Shown here: positions 11,480 through 25,945 of the stretch, in pieces
How positions within the stretch are numbered: the first letter of the stretch is position 1
Layout of the letters: every line of letters starts with the position of its first letter
From: Temnothorax longispinosus
Taxonomy: Eukaryota; Arthropoda; Insecta; Hymenoptera; Formicidae
NCBI RefSeq assembly: GCF_030848805.1
Contig: NC_092361.1
Location: 3,348,001-3,412,000, forward strand
DNA length: 64,000 nucleotides
Direction of reading: 5' to 3'
Translations under genes and position numbers: made by a program
Notes under the pieces: generated by a model
The model's input: the letters and a program-made list of their open reading frames with translations, nothing else
Told to the model about the DNA's origin: nothing
Database searches by the model: none

Positions 11480-14172
11480 GGTTACAATAAATCGGACCTG
11501 CGGCGGATAGAGAGACTTGGAAAAACAATCGTCGTGGTACGTGCGCGATCGACGAAAACAGATTCCGCGCGATCGCCCGATTACTCTCTTGCAAGAGTGG
11601 TCGAGAAGAAGTTGCAGCAAAGGTCGACGAGCGTATCGCGACGCAAATATCTCGAAGGTGCAGCGGGTATTATCGCGAAGTGGCGAGGATACTGTTTGGC
11701 CACCATTCGACGTGCGTATCTATATAAGCGACGTGGTAAAAAAAAACATCAGAAACAGAATCCACACCGTGTGTTGATTCCCTTGCAATCTAATCTGCGC
11801 GCGTTGGATTAAAACAATTATCGATAATGCATATTTGCGTCATCGTTGTCGTTAACCTCGCAGCAAGGATTTTTATTTGTAGATGCGCTTATAATTAACT
11901 GTACTTTCTAATTATATACGTTAGAACGTTGCTTATAATCGTTATCATATAAAAAGAAAAAGCTATTTCTTTTTTCCTCATATTAGTAATTCGAGGACTT
12001 TTAAAGCAATAAAAACTGCAATAAAAATTAGACATTTCATATTCAAGCAATTAAATTAATTTCGTAGCAAGAGTCGTCCGCCAAATATAAATCGGTTGCA
12101 AATATAAGTCATTAAAAACAATTTGTTTAAAAAAATCTAGATCGCAGAACGCATGGAAACTTCTAAAAGTGAGACTATTTCGCAAAAAATGAAATGTTTC
12201 TGGTCAGCTCGTGATCGTAATCATGTAATATATTCAGATATTCAGAATTAAACGGCACATTGCTAATATATCGAAGGAAGGAGCGAATGAGCGAGCGGCG
12301 GTGGCATTCATCAATTTTCATACCTCGCGTAACGCCCGATAAAAAATTAAGCGAATCACAGAACGGTATTAAACGAGCTCTCGCTTTTACAAGCGTGCAC
12401 CGCCTTTGAAAGGCCGACTCGACCGGTCATGCGGATATCAGCTACTTGAGCAATTGGTGAAGTATAACACGCGTCGATAGAGTACGAACATGAAGAAACT
12501 ATCTCGCGTAACTGCGACGTTGCTGCAGTTGGTCGATAATTTCGTGAGACTATAAAAAATTAAATCATTGCATTAAAAAAAAAAAAAAAAAATACAGGAC
12601 AAAATAGATTTGTACAACGCGATGAGATGTACTTGAGATTCTCATTGAAAGATACGTAAAGATTTTACGCGCGATAGACTGTATAATTTCTCGTTTACAT
12701 CACTGGAAGAAACGACGCGCATAAGATTCCTTAACTGCGGACAGTTTATATCACGGATTATGCCTATTTTGCGATCCATTAACAACTGGAGTGAGTTATT
12801 TCACGATCTTCCGAGTTTCCACTCGTAGGAGAAAGTTATCAATCGAAAATACGGTACGTATGGACGATATCGTGTCTCTCGCGAGAATCTTAATCTCCGG
12901 CTGACGCCCAACCATTACAGCGAGGAGGCTCGATCGATCAAGGATACGGCGCGGCGTGCTCCTTTCGGAACGGTGCCAGCGGCGGGCGCGTTTCTACGAC
13001 GACGGATAGATCGAGGTCTGCGAGAAGAGGAGCGCGACTAAAGAGAGGAAAAGAAAAGGCATTACGGTCTACGCGGACGGGGTGTAGGCGACCCGGTAAA
13101 GCGCAGCCGGGGCAGAACGCACGAGAAAGGAGGAAGAGGAAAGGGAAAAGGGACAGGGGAGGAGGGGGTTCTCGTGTACGGTTTCCCCGCGCTCTCGAAC
13201 CTCCGCTAGTCATTTACATGGGCCAGCCATTAATCTTCCTGCAGCTCGCTAAATGACTGATGGACAGACGGACAGGTGTACAGGCTGCACTCTTTTGCAC
13301 GGAGCACGCCCTGCTCGCCACGCTGATCACGAAACTCGCGTGCACTCGCGAGAACTGACTGTAAGCGCGAATGCAACAGCTCGTGCACACCGTACGCGAG
13401 TACGAATTCGTACGTCGACACGGACTACGAATCTGGCGGAAAGAGATCTGGCGGGAAGGTAGATAGCATCCCATTTCGAATTAGACTACGAGCGTATCGA
13501 ATTTACATAAGTGCGGTAACTCGAATATAATCATATCGGACGCGCAGGAAATGTCACCTATGCTTTGTAAGAATAATTATTTGGTTAAATTGCTCCGACA
13601 TTTAATGCAATGTGCCGTGACAACGAATATCAGCATTAAATAAGTATCCGATAAAATTACGGCACGCTTTCTCTATGAAAAAAAAAAAAAAGATTTCATC
13701 CATATCCTTAAAATTATGATCGAAATAGTCAAGAGGATATGTTAAAACGACAGTATGTTAAGAGCAATATATTAAAACGATATTTTAATATATTAATATA
13801 TTAAAACGGTGCTATACATGCACTACGAGGAGAGCATAGTAACGCGTACTTTAGACTTCAGAGTGGCAGTGGATATTGCCACTATGTGGTCAGACCTCGC
13901 TCGTACACTTCGAAAAGGAGCGGCGGTAAAGTTTTCGAGCCATGCCGTGCCCGCCGGTAATACGTTTTCATAGCTTTTCCTCGTAAAACATCCCGGGCAA
14001 TTTTCAGGTCGCGTCGTTTCGCGATTTCGTAGATTTCGATAATATTTTTCGTTTGGCCAGGGCACAGCAGAAAATACGAGGCGCTCGTTACTCTTTTTCG
14101 CCTTTATCGCAGTCCCAGTATTTAATGGTGCAGTTAGAGAGCGGCTAGTGGCGCGAAAATGAGAGAAAAAGA

Positions 14173-14193
14173 GGGGGAGGGAGGGAGGGAGGG
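14173..14193 (+). other. G-quadruplex-type motif, (GGGA)n
   Basis: Five runs of three to five G separated by single A bases, inside a longer purine-only stretch. It has the tightest G-quadruplex pattern in the window. Confidence 0.6.
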
Positions 14194-17008
14194 AGAGAGA
14201 TAGATATCCTAAAGAAAGAAAAGGAAAGAGGACAAAAAGGAAAGGGAGAGGCGACGCAGGGGGTAGTCGGGAAAAGGTCTCTCGTCAGAGTGGTCGGCGG
14301 GTAATCAAATACTTTTTATCTTTCTCCGCGCGGCGCTCCTCTTTAATGATGGCGTCGGCATAACTTTATGGCTTGCCGTCGATGGAAAACTCTTTACGGT
14401 CTCTCTTGTGGCTAGGGAGAGAGCATAGTACCCGATGGAAAAAGATGAAAAGAGGCGGAGAGCGAGTGGTACAGAAAGTAACGCGAGTCGATGCAGGCTT
14501 AGCCACGCGTGTTCACGTGTGTACTCAGTGCGACTACGTACCACGAGGAAAAAAGAGAGGGGAAAAAAGGAGCACGAGCGCGAGGCGTAAAAGTAAAGGT
14601 AATTTATTGTGTTCGCGAATAAAAATGCCGTGAGGTCGAGTTGTTAAATTTACGCTCGCCGAAAGCCAGTTCTAGAGAGCTGCGAGAGTGCACACCCGTG
14701 AAAAGGAAATAAATTATTATCTCCGCGAGCGCGCGAGTATTCCGAATAATTTCTACAGTTTCCGCAGAATCATCCATGTTGAGTGTAAAAAATTTTATGT
14801 CTCGATTTTTCTCGAATAAATCTTCAATTTTCATTCAGTGTGGAGATTTACAAAAAAGAAAGCGTGTCTAATAGTCCAGGCGAGCTATGAAAGCCTTTGG
14901 CTAATCAAATTGGCGTGTTTTAGAAATAAATAGAATTAATTCGTTAACGTATTTTTATTATGTACATTAATTAAAATATACTGTAAAATATTTTCTATAT
15001 TTTCTGTTTGTATTTTATAGTCGCGAATTTATACATAAGTAAAGAAATTGTGTGATTTCAGAAAAGAAAATTAAATTAAAGCATTACAGAAAATGCTTTT
15101 CGCAATTCATTTTCTTGATTTTCTCTCTTCAGTTTGTATTCCTTTGATGACATAAAAATGTAAAAAAAAAGAAAATAATAAAATTAAAGTATAAAATGTT
15201 CATTTTCTTATCTACGACAAAAGTAAAAAATAAATTTTATTCTTCAAATTTAGATTTAACATTAAATTTCTTTTTTAAAGAGATTAACTTGCATATGACA
15301 ACATTTGATATTAATAATTAACTTATCCGTATCAGCGGATTGCTATAATAATAAGTATAATCCATAAGAAACAAAAAAATAATATCAAACGAGCAACAAA
15401 AATCACTTGAATTGTAAAAATCAATTAAAGATGACAAATCGATATGCATGTAAGACTGATTAGAGGTAAACACACAAAGTCTGTGTGATGTGATGTTATT
15501 GGTTGATTTCAATCGTTTTTCATTTAATTAAATTCAGTAACTATCGCGTGACTTGACTCTTCCATGTCGAGATTTCAAGTTTAATTAATATGTCATGAAA
15601 ATATCACACAATTAATTGTGAAACGCCTCGTACATGACTATATAGAGTGTATAATCCCACCCTCTTTTCTTCTCACGCCATTTTACGCATGGCTAATCGG
15701 CAAATCGCAGACCGACGATTCTAATCCGCATTAATTCTCGGGGGCTGATTAATTCCGGGATTATGCGCGCGTTATCTCGCGCGATGACAACCGTTCTAAA
15801 TGTTACCGACCGATCGGCCCACCGAACCACTCTTATCCCAGATAGCGGCAGGTATTAACCCAGATCCGTTCCTCGGTGCTCTCGCGGTCCATTCCCACGC
15901 GCGTGTACGTGTATACCAACCAACCGCCACTCGCGAGATCATAGATAATTCCGACGTTTTTACGACGCAAAAATGGCAGGCGCGTCTTTCCCAACGAGAC
16001 ACATGCTGCCGCGCCCGCCTCGGCATGCTCGCGCTCAGGTCTCTCGCACGAAAAGTAAGAGAGTAATAAAAATCGCCCGATGTCGGAGGTCGTGAGCGCA
16101 ACCGCGTGATGCAACAGCGCGCCAAGAAAATGTTGCCGATTGCACGAGGTTCATTTCGGTTGCACATCGTATTGCACAGAGCTCCTTTTTAGGGGATCGT
16201 ACCCGCTGAGATTCTAATTTCCCCTGCCACTATATCGTTTGTCACGTGCGACTTTTAATTTCTAACATTAAACGTCTTGATGATTATTTCGATATATAAG
16301 TAACATTTCTCTGTTCAAGTAAAGAATCAATCAAATTACAATATTCATAATATATTCATAATTGAACGGAGTTATGATTTCCACTTATTATAGATTTCAG
16401 AGATTTCCCGTCGTCGTCGATTAGAAACAAAATACGAAAAGCGTATAAACGTATGCGTGTTCTTAACATGCGGATTGCATATCAATGCTTGCAACGACTT
16501 GAATTCCTACATTTCTCGTACTTTATATCTTATTCTTGTAATTCACTGCGCCTTCTCTGCCTTCACAACAGGGCGCGGCGAGGAGACATGTTTATGTACT
16601 CCCTACCCTATCTTCTCTTGCATATCGCGAATGCGCATCGAGCGAGGAAATCTCTTTTGAGAGACGCAAGATGATTTACGGCGATCCTCTCACCTCCTCT
16701 TGTCGAATCGCCCCGTTGAGCGAAACGGCCAAACCACTTTCAACGTCAAAATTTCAGGAGCGACGAATGTCGAACGTGTGCAGTAAATTACGTACGCACG
16801 AGGCATCGCATATAACTCTCCATTGTAACTTAAACGACGAAGCGGGTTCATTCAAATTTAACGACGGGACGTTATTCGTGACACAGTAGACGCATTAATT
16901 CGGCTAGGAAATAATTAGCGCCTAGCGCGAGCCTTAACCATCTAACATATATACATATCAGTTTTCATTATTATTATCAATATCTAGCAAAATGATTAAT
17001 AAGAAGTG

Positions 17009-17042
17009 AACCTCAGACAATTTCCACGTTTTGTCTGAGGTT
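17009..17042. other. Perfect 12-bp hairpin
   Basis: AACCTCAGACAA (17009-17020) and TTGTCTGAGGTT (17031-17042) are exact inverted copies around a ten-base loop, in AT-rich sequence with no gene nearby. Function unknown. Confidence 0.5.
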
Positions 17043-20000
17043 GTAAAATTTCTATTTTACACTCCTTCCGATGGGGAGATTCGCGCTGCTCCCATCCCGA
17101 GTCGTCGCAATTAAAATTTCAAATCGGCCATCGATGTATGGTAATACGGGATCGATCACCCACGCGCATACGCCGCCCGAGCATGTATTTTCACGTACAC
17201 GCGCGAGAGCACACGCGGAAAACGGTATAATAAGCGGTCGAATCGCGCTGGCGTCTCTCTCGCCCCCTCGCTCTCTTCGGGGTCGACGCTGTATAAATTA
17301 ATGTGCTCTTATGCTAATCCGTGTTACGACTACGTGCCGGCCTCACGTTCCATGTACACGCGCGTTCTCTCCCTTGCGTTTGCACACGCGACTACACATA
17401 TTACACTAGCGTTACCGTAAGCGTCAGCTTAACGTAAAACACGAGAACACGGTTTTACGCTAGCTGCAGCGAAATTTCAAAGTTAAGGCGCGTTTGTGCC
17501 GATATGTTTCATAGCCTTCGTTAGGCGATTAACAAGAATTTCTCATCGATAATTTGATTAAATCGCGATATAAAGCTTGATATTTTCAAATATTAATTTA
17601 TTGTGGATCAACACGAAGCATAGATAAACGATTCAACGAATCAGTGTCTAAAAAAATTAATTATTCGAGTCAATTGTCAGCTGGCTTCTAATCGCCCGGC
17701 CCTACAAAAATTTCGCGACATCGAAGAAACGTGACGGTATGGTGACTTCGGCCATTTCCAAAGATACAGGCAGTAATTTCTTCTCGGGGACACGCGGACG
17801 GTTCTTTTTAGAGTCTTTTTATCCATCGTAAAAAGTTTCCCGCGGATATATTCCGCCATGTAATAAAAACTTGCTGCTTGACCGCGCCGGCTCCACTGAC
17901 CTCCGCAGTTTTTCGCCGGCCACTAAACGTCGGGTCGGACATTCGGGAAATCGTAAGTAAGGAAAACGCTTCCCTAACGCAGAAACGTTGTTCGAAGGGA
18001 AGCCCAACGATAAAACCCGGCCGTTTTCCCAGCTTTCCTCCCCGTTATTACGACTTTCGGGAAAAGACAGGAAGCAGCGTGACGGCGACGATCGGAATGG
18101 TATCAATCGTCGAGATAAATCGCGATTACTGAACGCAATGAACGTTACAATTTCCCTTCGATCTGTCAAGGGAATTAAAGACTAGATCCAACTCCTTGAA
18201 AAAACCACGAGAATTCCCCCGACATTTACTGTGATTTCTTCGCGGAATTTTTGCAGGATTACGTCGTTTAAAAAAAAAAACGCTCTGCACAGTCCGGCAC
18301 GTTTCGCGATGTGCCACGATTCCGTCAAACCACGCGAAACACCGAGTCCCGCGCTATTTGTTATCGACGTTACTCCTAGAAACGGCAGAAGGAAAAACCA
18401 CCGGGACCTCGCTTGCTCGCGCACCAGCACTAACTTTTTTCATGTATCATCGAGAGTTGTCAACGCTTATGGTGCTGTCGCTATTTACGGACAGACGTGG
18501 GCAAAAACATTTGGCACAAATCGAGGCAACGCGCGCAATTCAACAGATTTTCCTCGTCGCGAGACTTGGAAATACGCAAGAGGTGGAGGCGGAGAAGGCG
18601 TTCCTTCGGTCGCGTCTTCTTGCACGTAACGAGGAGCGGGTAAATGAATAGAAAAGTGCGATACGCGAAAAGCGGGAGCAAAACGCGCGCGATTGTCGCA
18701 CAAAACGAGGAGTCGCGGCTGCGGAAGAAGTTAACTTGGAACAATGTCAAGAAGTTGGGGCTTGGCCGCACATATCGCCGCGTCTCGAGGTATTCGATAC
18801 GGGGATCTACGGACACGTTCGTCGCCTCCTCCCCCGAGCCGACGCACGGCGCGATCGAAATCGCGACGGAAGAATAAACTTCGCCTCGACGATATCGAGC
18901 GGCGTTAAGTCGCTCTCGCGCCTTGCGCGTTTTTCGAACTGTTCGCTTCGGCGGCGACGGAAACGTAGAAACCGGAAGCGCGACTATTCTTCCAACGGGA
19001 AGTATCACTTTCCTGTTTACACGGCGAGTATGCCAGGTTTCTTTCTTTCGGCCGAATTCGCGGGAAACGAGAGAGAAATTTATCGGCTAAGAGCAAAAAT
19101 TTTCGACACCTGATACGTCAAATTTATTCGAATGCAAAACTAATGATAAACTAGAGGACTTATGTGGACTTATTCCTAAATTAATTTAAAAAAATTTAGT
19201 ATTTCTAACCAGTGATCTTTTCCACGTATTCCAAGTTGACAAAATTTATATATAAATATTTTTTAGAAGCACTTATAGTATCACAGATATTTATCTTGCT
19301 AGTGTGAGAAAAATAATTTTTTATGTCGCTGCCGATTCTTTTCTTGATCGAGCAGTCGCTCGACGATGACCGTTCTATCTCTGGCCACCGGCGAAATAAC
19401 CTCGTTAGTCGAGAACGACGCGATGTTCCGTATTTTTGAGAAAATCACCGTCGTAATTGGCCGACGCCGATAACGAGATTAGTCTCGACTGCCTATCGTC
19501 CTATACGCCAGTACCCGGCGATTGTACAACGAAGAACATCGATCGCGCCGTCGCCGCGCACACGTTTGTCGCACGAGTCTCGTTCCACGTAGGAAAATAA
19601 AGAAGTATTAACGTCGGAATATATAAGGTTGACAAGATAAAAACATGTTCCGTAATCTCAATAGATAGAACCCGAACATTTAATTAACTCGTGTATAAAG
19701 CATCGTGCGTTTCGCTCGATAAATTTGTCGCGCGGAAATTCCGCGAATTATTTTTACGTCGATATATCGTTGGAGGGGATTTCTGGTCGCGGCGAAAATT
19801 CCTAGTCTACGATTTCGTCGGAAAGGGGCGGGGGAACACGCTGCTTGGAAAGGTGGAAAACTCTAAGATTGATGGCGGCGCGGCTCCACTGACGGCCGAG
19901 TCGCAGGGTAAAACGCGAAGATACTGTTTGAAAATCAATGGCGCCGAGTGTCGCGAAAAAACAACCAAGTTAGTCGGCGGAGTGTCTCGGGGCGGTCGCT

Positions 20001-23000
20001 GAAGAGTGACTCGGCGAAACCGAGGCTTCGTTCCATCACAGTCACCGAAGTCACCCCTCGTAGGAGGGAAAGGAGACCGTTTTTTCTGCCCGGGGAAGCA
20101 TCGACTTCCACAGCGAGCGCGAGGCATATATCATATCTTACCCACTTACGTGACTTAGATCGAAGCTTCTTTCCCGTTGCTTTCGGTGCAGTAATTTTAG
20201 ACGAAAAAGATTAGCGCAAACAAGCAACTCGGTAAAAATGTTGCCGAATGTGCTTGTCATTGAGAGTCTGACATAATACGAAAAACGTTGTCACCAGCCA
20301 AAAGAAATTCGCAAGTGCAGCGTACGCGAGCTGCATTTTTGTGTCCTCGCGATATAACTTGAAACAAAAATAACATAATACACTCGTTCTCATTTTTGCT
20401 GATACAGCAGCCACAATTTATCTTTGACGTCGCGGAAATTTTTGGCATGATAGACGATTCGGTATACGTACCAAGTTCCCTCGCTTATATACACGCAGTT
20501 ATTTTAAAGTTAAAATTTCCGCAAAACCAGGAAGATGGTTGCCGCGCTACGCAACGCGGCGCTTCAGGGCGCGAGAATATCAGGAATTGCATTCCGAGCA
20601 GATGCGTCGTAATTTGTTGGGAGTATGGAGAACACGTAGATCGTAGCTCGCGGGAGCGAGTCGGAGATGGGGAGAACGCCCGGGGCTAATTAACTGTATA
20701 ATTAATCGAGCGAGCGAACGAACGAGCACTCGGGCGTAAGTAGCTCTAGGGCTGTCAGACGCAGAAGAGCCGTCTGACCGATGTCTCCCTGTCGGCTTCC
20801 TCATCCTGCCGCGCCTCGCTTTGAGCCTTTGTCACGAATCCCATGAATCGGGAACTTCTCGAAACAATCACGCCATATATCCTGATGCGAATCGCAGCTT
20901 CGAAGTGTCTTCACGTCGCGCTGCGCGACTATTCAGCGCGTTTGCGACATCTCACACACGGAATAATTATCCGGAATAATTATTCTAATTATCAGCATTA
21001 TCGCAGATGTCGGAAGTATCAATAGAGCTCAAATAAAAAAAAATAAAATTCGCAAAATGTCGACTAAAAGTCGTGAGCTAAAAATGTCTTTCCTCCCCAT
21101 TGAAAACCGGTTGCTGTATTTATTCCAAGCTGGGTGCAGAGGGTAACTCCCCCAAAAAACATACCAAAGAAAAAGCCGACAAGAAAAACATTCTTTCTTC
21201 CGTTGAATAAGGGGAGTTTCGATTCGATACGTGAGGAGAGAAGGTAGTAAAGAGGGGAATGAGCGCGTGTAAACGCTTACTAAATCGAAAACAGGGAGAG
21301 GCCGACAATGGGCGAGGACACGTGGAAGAAGGACAGAATAGGTGATAGAAAGCAGGGAAAGGAGGGAAAACGCATTTCATCTCGTTGCGTTCCCTTTAAT
21401 TAAGGCGAGCCAACTTACCAGGTCGCCACACGACAAAAGATAGTCTCGCGGAAGTTAATTGGAGCCCATTTTCCTGCGTTAGTAATTCATTTGCCAGCTG
21501 TGAATGCTCGCAACATTATTAACTTTTTATTCTTCGTTTCGCATAACGACAAGATACGTTTGATTTAATAGGACGTTTAACGTTAAAATTAACGGGGGAC
21601 AAATTTTTCAATTTCTGATTCGGGCTCGAGGGGAACAGGTTCCAAGTGAAAAATCAATCCCTCGAACTCCAGCTGGTATGACCCGTATCGACCGCACATC
21701 AGGGGTTGCTCTAAAATGGAGGGAGACGCAACGAGGGAACAAAGGAGGGGAGGAAAAGAGAAAGGCAATAAATGGAAAAGCAATAAATAGATATGCAAAT
21801 TTGAAAAAGAGCTCCGATTACACGGAGTGCATTATCGGATAGATTATTCGGCTTTTCAAAGAGAAACTGCACGCGCAGAATGAATAACAGCGAGAATACC
21901 CCATGCCAGAGAGGGAATGGAGCAAGTAGGTGTATAAAGGGGAGAGGGAGATATATGTATATACAGCGCACGCGGGACTAACGAAGAGAAGGGAAACGGA
22001 TGCTGCTGCTATTGCCAGGCTAAGCCGATTCCGCGTATCTCTTGCAATTTGCAAATGAACGACGAAATCGGATAACCCACCTCTAACTTCAACCAATTTT
22101 CAAATGCCATTTCCGTGCCTCCGTGAAGTACACCCTTGTGTATATGCCGCCGGGCATATAGAAAATATACCCGATCGATATCGTACATATATGTATGTAT
22201 ACATATGTACGCATCTCCATACAGCATATAATATAGAATATACACATATATGTGTTGCTTGAATAATATATATATATATATTTTTTTTTTCCAGATAGAG
22301 CGATCCACATTTAAAAACAGTTCTGAATGTGTGCTATATCTATGGTGGCGATCAAAAATCTCGACATAAAAGATTAAAGATAAAACGATATCTACAATAA
22401 CTAAAATACAACGTAGTGATTTTTTTGAAAGTGTATTAAATTATCCTCTAAAATGTCAGTAATTTCTAATACTTTTAAGCAGTTAAAGCGTAAAACGCTG
22501 CTAGTGTAATCTGTTTGGACATTTTTCGCCTGCTCGTCCGACTTTTCGGTTCGATCATTTCGATCGTCTGCGATAATTCCGAGATAACCAAAGGAAAATG
22601 GATCGTCAGCCTTTTCTCAGGGGAAAACCGGCGATGGGCAGCTGCCAGGATCGTGCCGCGCTATGCTAGAGCGACACGTGAGGTAGCAACGTGTCAGTAT
22701 TATTCTCGCGTCGCGTCGGGCGTATCGCTTATTGTGCGTGCTGCGTGCGGATCGTCGTGGCATCGCGGATACGTGTGCGTATTCCGCTGTCAGCTGTCGC
22801 TCACAATAGAGACGCTCCGCCAAAAACGGAGGCCTATTGTTAGGCTCTAATTGGCGTGCGCAATCCACGACAATACTAGGCTTTCTCCTCCCCCTTCCCG
22901 TCCACCCTCTTTCACGCTCTACCTCGATCGATCGCTGGATCGATAAGCACACTCGTTCCGCGTTCATCACCTGTCTAGTTATTTATTTATCTATTCCTCT

Positions 23001-23200
23001 CATCAACCGCGCAGCCAATAATAGAGGGAAACTAAACACGACGTAGCCATCTGATTACAACGCTGTCACAAGATTAATTATCTAATTAGCCTAATATATT
23101 ATATATAAGATATTCTAGATAATCATAGCTCCCTTCATTTATAAGTGCTTTGATTAATACGGAATTGATTTGTGCGTAATAAAAATTATTTCCACAGATT

Positions 23201-23734
23201 TCCTCACGTTTGATTGCTTATGATGCGAATATGATTGGCCGTTTCTTTTTTAATGAGGAAAAAGCCGAAGTTAATTAAAAATATCCTTAAATATAAAATA
23301 ATTTGATAATGTATAATATATTTCGCATAATGTAATAAAAAAATCATATTAAAAAAAATAGAAAGACTAAAAAAGAAGAAATAATAATCGACGCGACAAA
23401 TTCTGTCTGTTGTTCGCAAATATATCATTACAAAATCGTCACTCGCTAAAACAAGCTGTGAAAATATCTCGACACAGCGGCGATCAATCTCGCATAAGTC
23501 AACAACGTCTATTAATCTATGCTTGACGCATAAAATAAATTTCGGTGGTTGTCGATTGCCGTAAAGCCGAACCGCCCACGTGCTACCAAGCGCGAACGGA
23601 TCGATTGGCCGATGAGAAAATGTCGGTAGATTTTCGTGGATGACGTAAGCTCGCTTCACAGCATCGTTAGTGACCGTGTGATAATCAGTAATCCCATTTT
23701 TCGGGTGTCGGGGTACCGACTTGGAAAATACTCG
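23201..23734 (-). other. 177-codon stop-to-stop open frame
   Basis: The frame is open from just after the stop at 23735-23737 to about 23204. The first 120 codons have mixed, protein-like composition; the last 50 are a Phe/Ile-rich translation of A/T-rich DNA. There is no early ATG (the first possible start used in the track is GTG at 23659). It could be a decayed coding fragment or chance. No family recognised. Confidence 0.12.
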
Positions 23735-25945
23735 TTAAAAGGGAGGGTTACCCATGTCTAAAAAAAGAAAAGAAAAAAAAGAATTGTTGGCGCACCCCTT
23801 CGAGAATCGAACACGACAGCCGATACACGCACTTGCGTGCGCAAGCTGGATACACGCACGATCGATTGTCAATTTCTGCGTGTCCGCGGAACGGACAATA
23901 ATTATCAGCAAAACCGCCGTAAATTACGCTTTGAAAATGAACGTAGCGCTACGGTTTATTGCTAATATTTTCCCGGACGGGAGACAGGCTAATGGGCACG
24001 TTCGCGACGAAACGCTACGCCGTCGGGATAATTGAAAAGGGACGAAACGGGAAGAGGGAAAAGGCAAATAAATAAACGTTTCCCGTTGTAATAAAAAGGA
24101 ATGGATAACTATAATGTCGTACGCGCGGAACCGCGTTACAATGGTCCAAGTTGCACATCAAGGATTTTTCTTACTCTCGCCAAAAGTCCGGAGACGGGAG
24201 AGCGTCGCCGACTGTGCTCGCGAGAAATTCCGTATCTTTCGTCCGGATAGAAACCAGTCGTTTGTCTCCATGGCGCGATGAGATTACGGAAGTTTCGTTG
24301 GAAATTTCCATAAGCGGATTAACTCCGCTAACGCCGCGACAGAATTTAAGGGAATAGACGGAGAGTTGGACAGTGTGTTGAAAAAATCGATTTTTAGTTT
24401 CCCTCGCATTACGAAAACCATCCCTAAATGCTCAAGTTAAGACGAACGATATATTTGTGTTCGGTCTAATGTAGGAAGTATATAAAATTGAACTTAAACG
24501 GTTTTCCAATTAATATTTGTATCTGCACGCTAAATATCTAATTCAATAAAATAATATAATATTTTTCGCCAGTGACAAAACAAGTTTTGATTAAATTTAT
24601 TGCCAGTTAGACCGACGAATTTTCGTGTTTCACTAAATATCTAATTTGGAATATCATAAATCTGTCAACATATAGTAAATCCGGAATATAAATCCATAAA
24701 AAAACTTTTAGAAAATTAATTAAAACAACGTTGATTCGTATATGCTCCTTAACGTTGTAAATCAATACAATTTTGCGGACTCGTTGAACCGGCTTCACCG
24801 CTCGTAAGAGAGAAGCGATTATGTTAACTGAATTTGTTAACTGGCCTTTCGCGCAACACGTTCTCCGCCGCCCAAGCCATTCAGAGAAACCGGTCCAGCA
24901 ACGAATCTATCGACACAAATGGACCTCAAAACGTTCGCGCGCGCGGATAAGATCCTTTCAGCGATGACACGTAAAGGGTCGTTGTACCGAGTACTGACTT
25001 CTCGCTACGAATAGCGGTGCTGACAGCTGACGCGTGCTCGTCGCGTGCTGTGCACAATAAATGCAGCTGTGTTTCTGCGAGTGTTGCGCCGTCGCCGTTA
25101 TACCCGCGTGCGCGCGCGCATGACGCAGGGAGACATTATCGATGTGCGACTAACAAATCGCGTCGTGGAAGAAAATCCTTTCTAGCTAAATATAGCGGCA
25201 TATGGAAGATCGACGAGACTGGCGCAAAAACGAGGAGACACATCTATAATTTGTAAGACCCATCTCAAATACGAAGTCGTTTCTAAAACAGATCTTACAA
25301 ACTAAAGCCCGCTACAAGCTTTCTACTCTTTCATTGCAATCAATAATTTTAAAATATTAGTGTCTTTCATGTGTGACATATTCACTGGATATATTATTTA
25401 AGGATAGAATATTAATAATTATTTTTTAGATCTTTCAGAAAAAAATCATGTGTACGAGGGAACAGATGTATGTTTTCCAAGAGTAATTTTATCGATTACA
25501 GTATGATCACGCATGATTGTGCGTGCGCGCAAAACGGAGGAAGGAAGAAATAAGAAGATTGAGTAGATAAGAAAAACTTAACGTTCTCGTTCTATCCCCC
25601 CCTCCCTCTCTGCCCACTTGCGAGGAGAGCTGGACTTCTCAGGGACTAATAGTGCACGAAGGGTTCTTTCAGGAAGGCATTACGAGAAAAAGAGCGCCAT
25701 TAAAGGCAAGTTTAGGGGAGTAAAACGACTTTAAGTGCACGCTTAACCATACCTGTGTTAGTTGTTAAGCCAGTGATTAAACCTTCTCGTCTTCACGAGA
25801 GAAAAGAAAGAGTCATAATAATAGCGGAGGAAGTGCAATAGCAAGAAGCGCGTAAAATCCACATTCATCAGTCATTACCCCGAATTTTGATTTAAAGGAT
25901 ATGCCGTGTCACTTAGCTGATAAGTTCGAAAAGTCATGAGCTTGT

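Larger units (their letters stand above)
7274..14172. other. No gene recognised
   Basis: CpG-rich at 7500-9650 with open frames on both strands, AT-rich at 9660-10000 and 10750-12600 (including an A-tract at 12575), then CpG-rich again at 12880-13480. Nothing with a recognisable domain. Confidence 0.5.
14194..25945. other. No gene recognised
   Basis: AT-rich at 14880-15620, 19120-19330 and 23050-23400. CpG-rich at 15650-16180 and 17060-19110, where several frames overlap (for example 18481-19008 minus, which starts at GTG). A minus-strand donor CTG/GTAAGTTGG occurs near 21412 after a 55-base open segment of unknown meaning. Confidence 0.5.

Noticed and set aside
11423..11812. 129-codon plus frame with Gln repeats and an IQ-like segment
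   Set aside because: The resemblance to an IQ motif is weak, another plus frame and a minus frame are open over the same region, and there is no second motif.
13095..13150. FLVR string on the minus strand, as in an SH2 domain
   Set aside because: It lies in a Pro/Phe/Leu low-complexity translation of a purine-rich tract, with none of the other SH2 residues.
18481..19008. 175-codon minus frame
   Set aside because: GTG start and four plus frames open over the same bases; no known motif.
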